From: an uncultured Lachnospiraceae bacterium
GTDB lineage: Bacteria; Bacillota; Clostridia; Lachnospirales; Lachnospiraceae
DNA: 43,113 bases
Direction of reading: 5' to 3'
NCBI GenBank assembly: GCA_944383835.1
Contig: CALWRE010000176.1
Coordinates: forward strand, 1 to 43,113
The position numbers and the translations under genes are program-made. The first letter of the stretch is position 1, and each line of letters begins with the position of its first letter. Below, piece by piece: positions 40,878 through 43,113 of the stretch. Below the pieces are notes generated by a model that did not search any database, was not told the DNA's origin, and saw only the letters and a list, made by a program, of their open reading frames with translations.

Positions 40878-42788
40878 ATGGAAACGGCAATTCGGCAGAT
40901 ATGGGAACAGCTTTCAGAGAATGGGTTTATCACGTCCAAGCAGATTGCGGCGGCGGTTCATATCAGTGAGAGAACGGTGCGCAGCAGGCTGAAAATGTTG
41001 GAGAGCGAACTGAAGAGGCACGGAGCTCGCCTGGTTGCCAAACAGGGTTACGGTTATTGCCTGGAAATCACCGACCGGGAGGAGTACGAGGCCTTCTGCT
41101 GCCAGCAGAACCAGGAGGGAGAGCTGATTCCCAGCAGCTCGGAGGAGCGCCAGCAGTTCCTTCTGGCCTATCTGCTCAATCACAGCGAATATGTAAAGAT
41201 GGACGATCTAAGCCAGCTTCTGTACATCTCGCGCAATACCCTGACGGCGGATCTGCGCAGGGTAGAATATATCCTGCGTTCTTATCATCTGGAATTGGAG
41301 CGCCGGCCCAATTACGGAATCTGCGTTTCCGGCGATGAGTTTGATAAAAGGCGGTGTATCGCCAACTGCCTGCTGGCCGGGGACTGGAGCTTGAAAGGCG
41401 GTAAGAGAGAAAAAGAGAGCAAGCTTTTGTCGGATATCCTGTTTGAAATCAGCCGGGAAGCGCGATTGAAGATGGCGGAAAGCTCTTTTGAGCGGCTGAT
41501 CGTCCACATTTATGTGGCAAACGGCCGCATTATGAGAGGGCAGAGGATGGAGCTGGAGGAGAGGGCAAAGGAAGAAATTGAAAAAAGCATACAGCCGGGG
41601 AGCCGGGAATTGGCGGAGCGCATCGCCGGTGAGATAGAAAAAAAGCTGCATATCCATTATAACGAGAGCGAAATCCTATATCTGGCCCTGCATTTAAGCG
41701 GCAAGATTTCCTCGGATTCGCCGGGGCAGTACGGCTCCAGCCTGGTGATTTCCAGCCAGATCGACGAGCTGGTGCTCAAGATGCTGACAGCGGTATACCG
41801 GGAGAATAAGATAGATCTGCGAAACAACCTGGAGCTTCGGATGTCCTTAAACCAGCATCTGATCCCCCTGGACGTGCGGCTGAAATATGGTATTCCGCTG
41901 AAAAACCCTTTGCTGGACGAGGTGAAAAGGGAGTATGCCTTCGCCTATACCATAGCGGCCTCAGCCTGTACGGCCCTTGCGGAGCATTACGGGCGGGAGG
42001 TTCCGGAGGACGAGGTCGGTTATATTGCCATTCTCTTCGCCTTGGCGCTGGAAAAGCAGGGGAAGAAGATCGAGAAGAAAAACATAGTCGTGGTCTGCGT
42101 TTCCGGGCGGGGCAGCTCCCAGCTGTTCATTTATAAGTACAAGCAGGCTTTCGGCCAATACATCAACAGGATTTATGAGAGTACGATTTACGAGGTGGAA
42201 AACCTGGATTTTGCAGGCCTGCAGATCGACTATGTGTTTACCACCGTCCCACTGGCGGTGAAGCTGCCGGTTCCGGTCTTTGAGATTTCCCTGTTTCTGA
42301 CGGACCGGGAGGTGAGCCGTTATCGAAAGCTCTTTGAAAGCGGGGACAACGGCGATTTTCTGGATCAGTATTATGACCGGAATCTTTTCATCGGCTGCCT
42401 GCACGCGGAGAGCAAGGAACAGGTACTGCGGGAAATGTGCGATCACGCGGCGAAATATCATGAGCTGCCGGAGGGCTTCTATGAGTCGGTGCTGCAGAGG
42501 GAGAGGCTGGGGCAGACGGATTTCGGCAATTTGATTGCAATCCCCCACGCCTGCAGCGTGATGACCCGGGAGAAGTTTGTGATGGCGGCGGTGCTTGACC
42601 GGCCGATCTGGTGGGGGCACAACGACGTCCAGCTGGTACTGCTGATTGCCCTCTCCCAGGAACCGGACGCGGATATTGAAAAATTCTATCAGATTATGAC
42701 GGACCTCATTTCGGACGAAACGGCTGTACCGCAGATGCTGCAGAATCCCACGTTTGAGAATCTGATGCGGCTGCTGCGGAAGGAATAG
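40878..42788 (+). CDS. PRD-containing BglG/LicR-type regulator, second copy
   Basis: A 636-residue paralogue of the regulator at 24127 with the same domains. HTH regions (about 1-60 and 90-150) lead to PRD1 (His210, His272) and PRD2 (His327). The EIIB-like domain has Cys407 (VVVCVSGRGSSQ) and the EIIA-like domain has His557 (IAIPHAC). The second PRD2 histidine is again absent, here Leu386 in VGYIAILFAL. ATG 40878 is chosen over the TTG at 40788 because the length then matches the paralogue and AGGGGA lies correctly upstream. It probably activates the PTS genes that begin at 43000, through the palindrome at 42956. Confidence 0.92.
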   Translation: METAIRQIWEQLSENGFITSKQIAAAVHISERTVRSRLKMLESELKRHGARLVAKQGYGYCLEITDREEYEAFCCQQNQEGELIPSSSEERQQFLLAYLLNHSEYVKMDDLSQLLYISRNTLTADLRRVEYILRSYHLELERRPNYGICVSGDEFDKRRCIANCLLAGDWSLKGGKREKESKLLSDILFEISREARLKMAESSFERLIVHIYVANGRIMRGQRMELEERAKEEIEKSIQPGSRELAERIAGEIEKKLHIHYNESEILYLALHLSGKISSDSPGQYGSSLVISSQIDELVLKMLTAVYRENKIDLRNNLELRMSLNQHLIPLDVRLKYGIPLKNPLLDEVKREYAFAYTIAASACTALAEHYGREVPEDEVGYIAILFALALEKQGKKIEKKNIVVVCVSGRGSSQLFIYKYKQAFGQYINRIYESTIYEVENLDFAGLQIDYVFTTVPLAVKLPVPVFEISLFLTDREVSRYRKLFESGDNGDFLDQYYDRNLFIGCLHAESKEQVLREMCDHAAKYHELPEGFYESVLQRERLGQTDFGNLIAIPHACSVMTREKFVMAAVLDRPIWWGHNDVQLVLLIALSQEPDADIEKFYQIMTDLISDETAVPQMLQNPTFENLMRLLRKE

Positions 42789-42915
42789 GATACGAAGAAA
42801 GTGCAACAGGATGGCAACAGGAAAGTGGCGCGAAAGTGACATGGATCACACCGCGTCACTTTTTTCCGTTTTGGCTGCGGCAAATCCGGGGCTGGAGTTT
42901 TGCCGCCTGTGCGTT

Positions 42916-42969
42916 TATACTGGCCCTGTAAGATAAAAGCGCTGCAAATCTTAACGATAATCGATTATC
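42916..42969 (+). promoter_or_regulatory. Control region before the second PTS operon
   Basis: TATACT (42916-42921) is a plausible -10 without a good -35, suggesting an activated promoter. TAAGAT and ATCTTA (42929-42934, 42948-42953) form a stem. GATAATCGATTATC (42956-42969) is a perfect 14-base palindrome, a candidate site for the PRD regulator or a second repressor. Confidence 0.5.
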
Positions 42970-42999
42970 CGCTTGACAGGGCGAAGAAGGAGGATTCTG

Positions 43000-43113
43000 A
43001 TGAATCAGGAGTATGAGACAACAATCATGGAGCTGATCGTCCATGCGGGAGACGCCAGAAGCCTGGCTACACAGGCAATCCGGTCAGCCAGAAAAGGAAA
43101 TTTTGCAGAGGCC
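43000..43113 (+). CDS. PTS lactose/cellobiose-family EIIA component (partial, runs off the window)
   Basis: The first 38 codons of a LacF/CelC-type EIIA. The stretch IMELIVHAGDARSLATQAIRSARKGNF aligns in outline with the start of the EIIA at 26033 (FELILSAGNSKSNSMMAIRAAREFDF). ATG 43000 follows GAAGAAGGAGGATTCTG. The active histidine lies beyond the edge. Its position right after the second PRD regulator repeats the regulator-EIIA order of the first operon, though here with a separate control region. Confidence 0.88.
   Translation, partial: MNQEYETTIMELIVHAGDARSLATQAIRSARKGNFAEA

Overview
The window looks like a chromosomal stretch from a gut Lachnospiraceae-type Clostridium relative (Firmicutes). 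The support is strong AGGAGG ribosome sites, moderately high GC, Lac-family PTS genes with PRD regulators, a monoderm Tad pilus locus (Flp1-like pilin, DUF5702, DUF6382, no secretin), and very short gaps or ATGA overlaps between genes. No rRNA, CRISPR array, IS element or prophage module is visible.

Layout. 1-3.7 kb: tail of an unknown ORF, an NhaC-type Na+/H+ antiporter, then a ClC and SDR pair on the minus strand. 3.8-4.4 kb: tRNA-Ala(CGC) followed by a compact type I toxin-antitoxin module (27-residue membrane toxin plus antisense RNA). 4.4-7.8 kb: HxlR regulator, double SnoaL-like lipoprotein, small membrane protein, aldo/keto reductase. 8-16 kb: OmpR/histidine kinase pair, an internally deleted metallophosphoesterase, and a Gld-like ABC operon (ATPase, permease, GldG-like subunit broken by one amber codon, DUF4340). 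The regulator promoter and the ABC promoter share the direct repeat TTTCAG-N5-TTTCAG, which suggests one controls the other. 16-24 kb: DUF2500 fragment, MarR regulator, HtrA protease, MutY, a YhaN/YhaO (SbcCD-like) pair, a ZIP transporter and a Uma2-family nuclease-fold protein.

24-29 kb: an operon of PRD regulator, PTS EIIA, EIIC, an ADP-ribosylglycohydrolase-family enzyme and EIIB. No phospho-glycosidase is present; the ARH-type hydrolase occupies that place, which makes this the best candidate for an undescribed pathway. 29-30 kb: HD-domain protein and a YaaL/DUF2508 protein. 30.4-39 kb: a Tad (type IVc) pilus operon with a TadZ-like protein, CpaF, TadB, TadC, Flp pilin, DUF5702, two TadE-like proteins, prepilin peptidase and a DUF6382 protein lacking an FHA domain. 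39-43 kb: rhomboid protease, HIT protein, an orphan AbrB-type antitoxin whose PIN toxin seems reduced to 16 codons, a second PRD regulator paralogous to the first, and the start of its PTS EIIA gene at the window edge.

Gene decay and small repeats recur: an amber stop, an internal deletion, a truncated DUF2500 gene, a deleted toxin, and in-frame minisatellites or purine tracts in four coding regions. All family calls come from reading motifs; no database search was possible.
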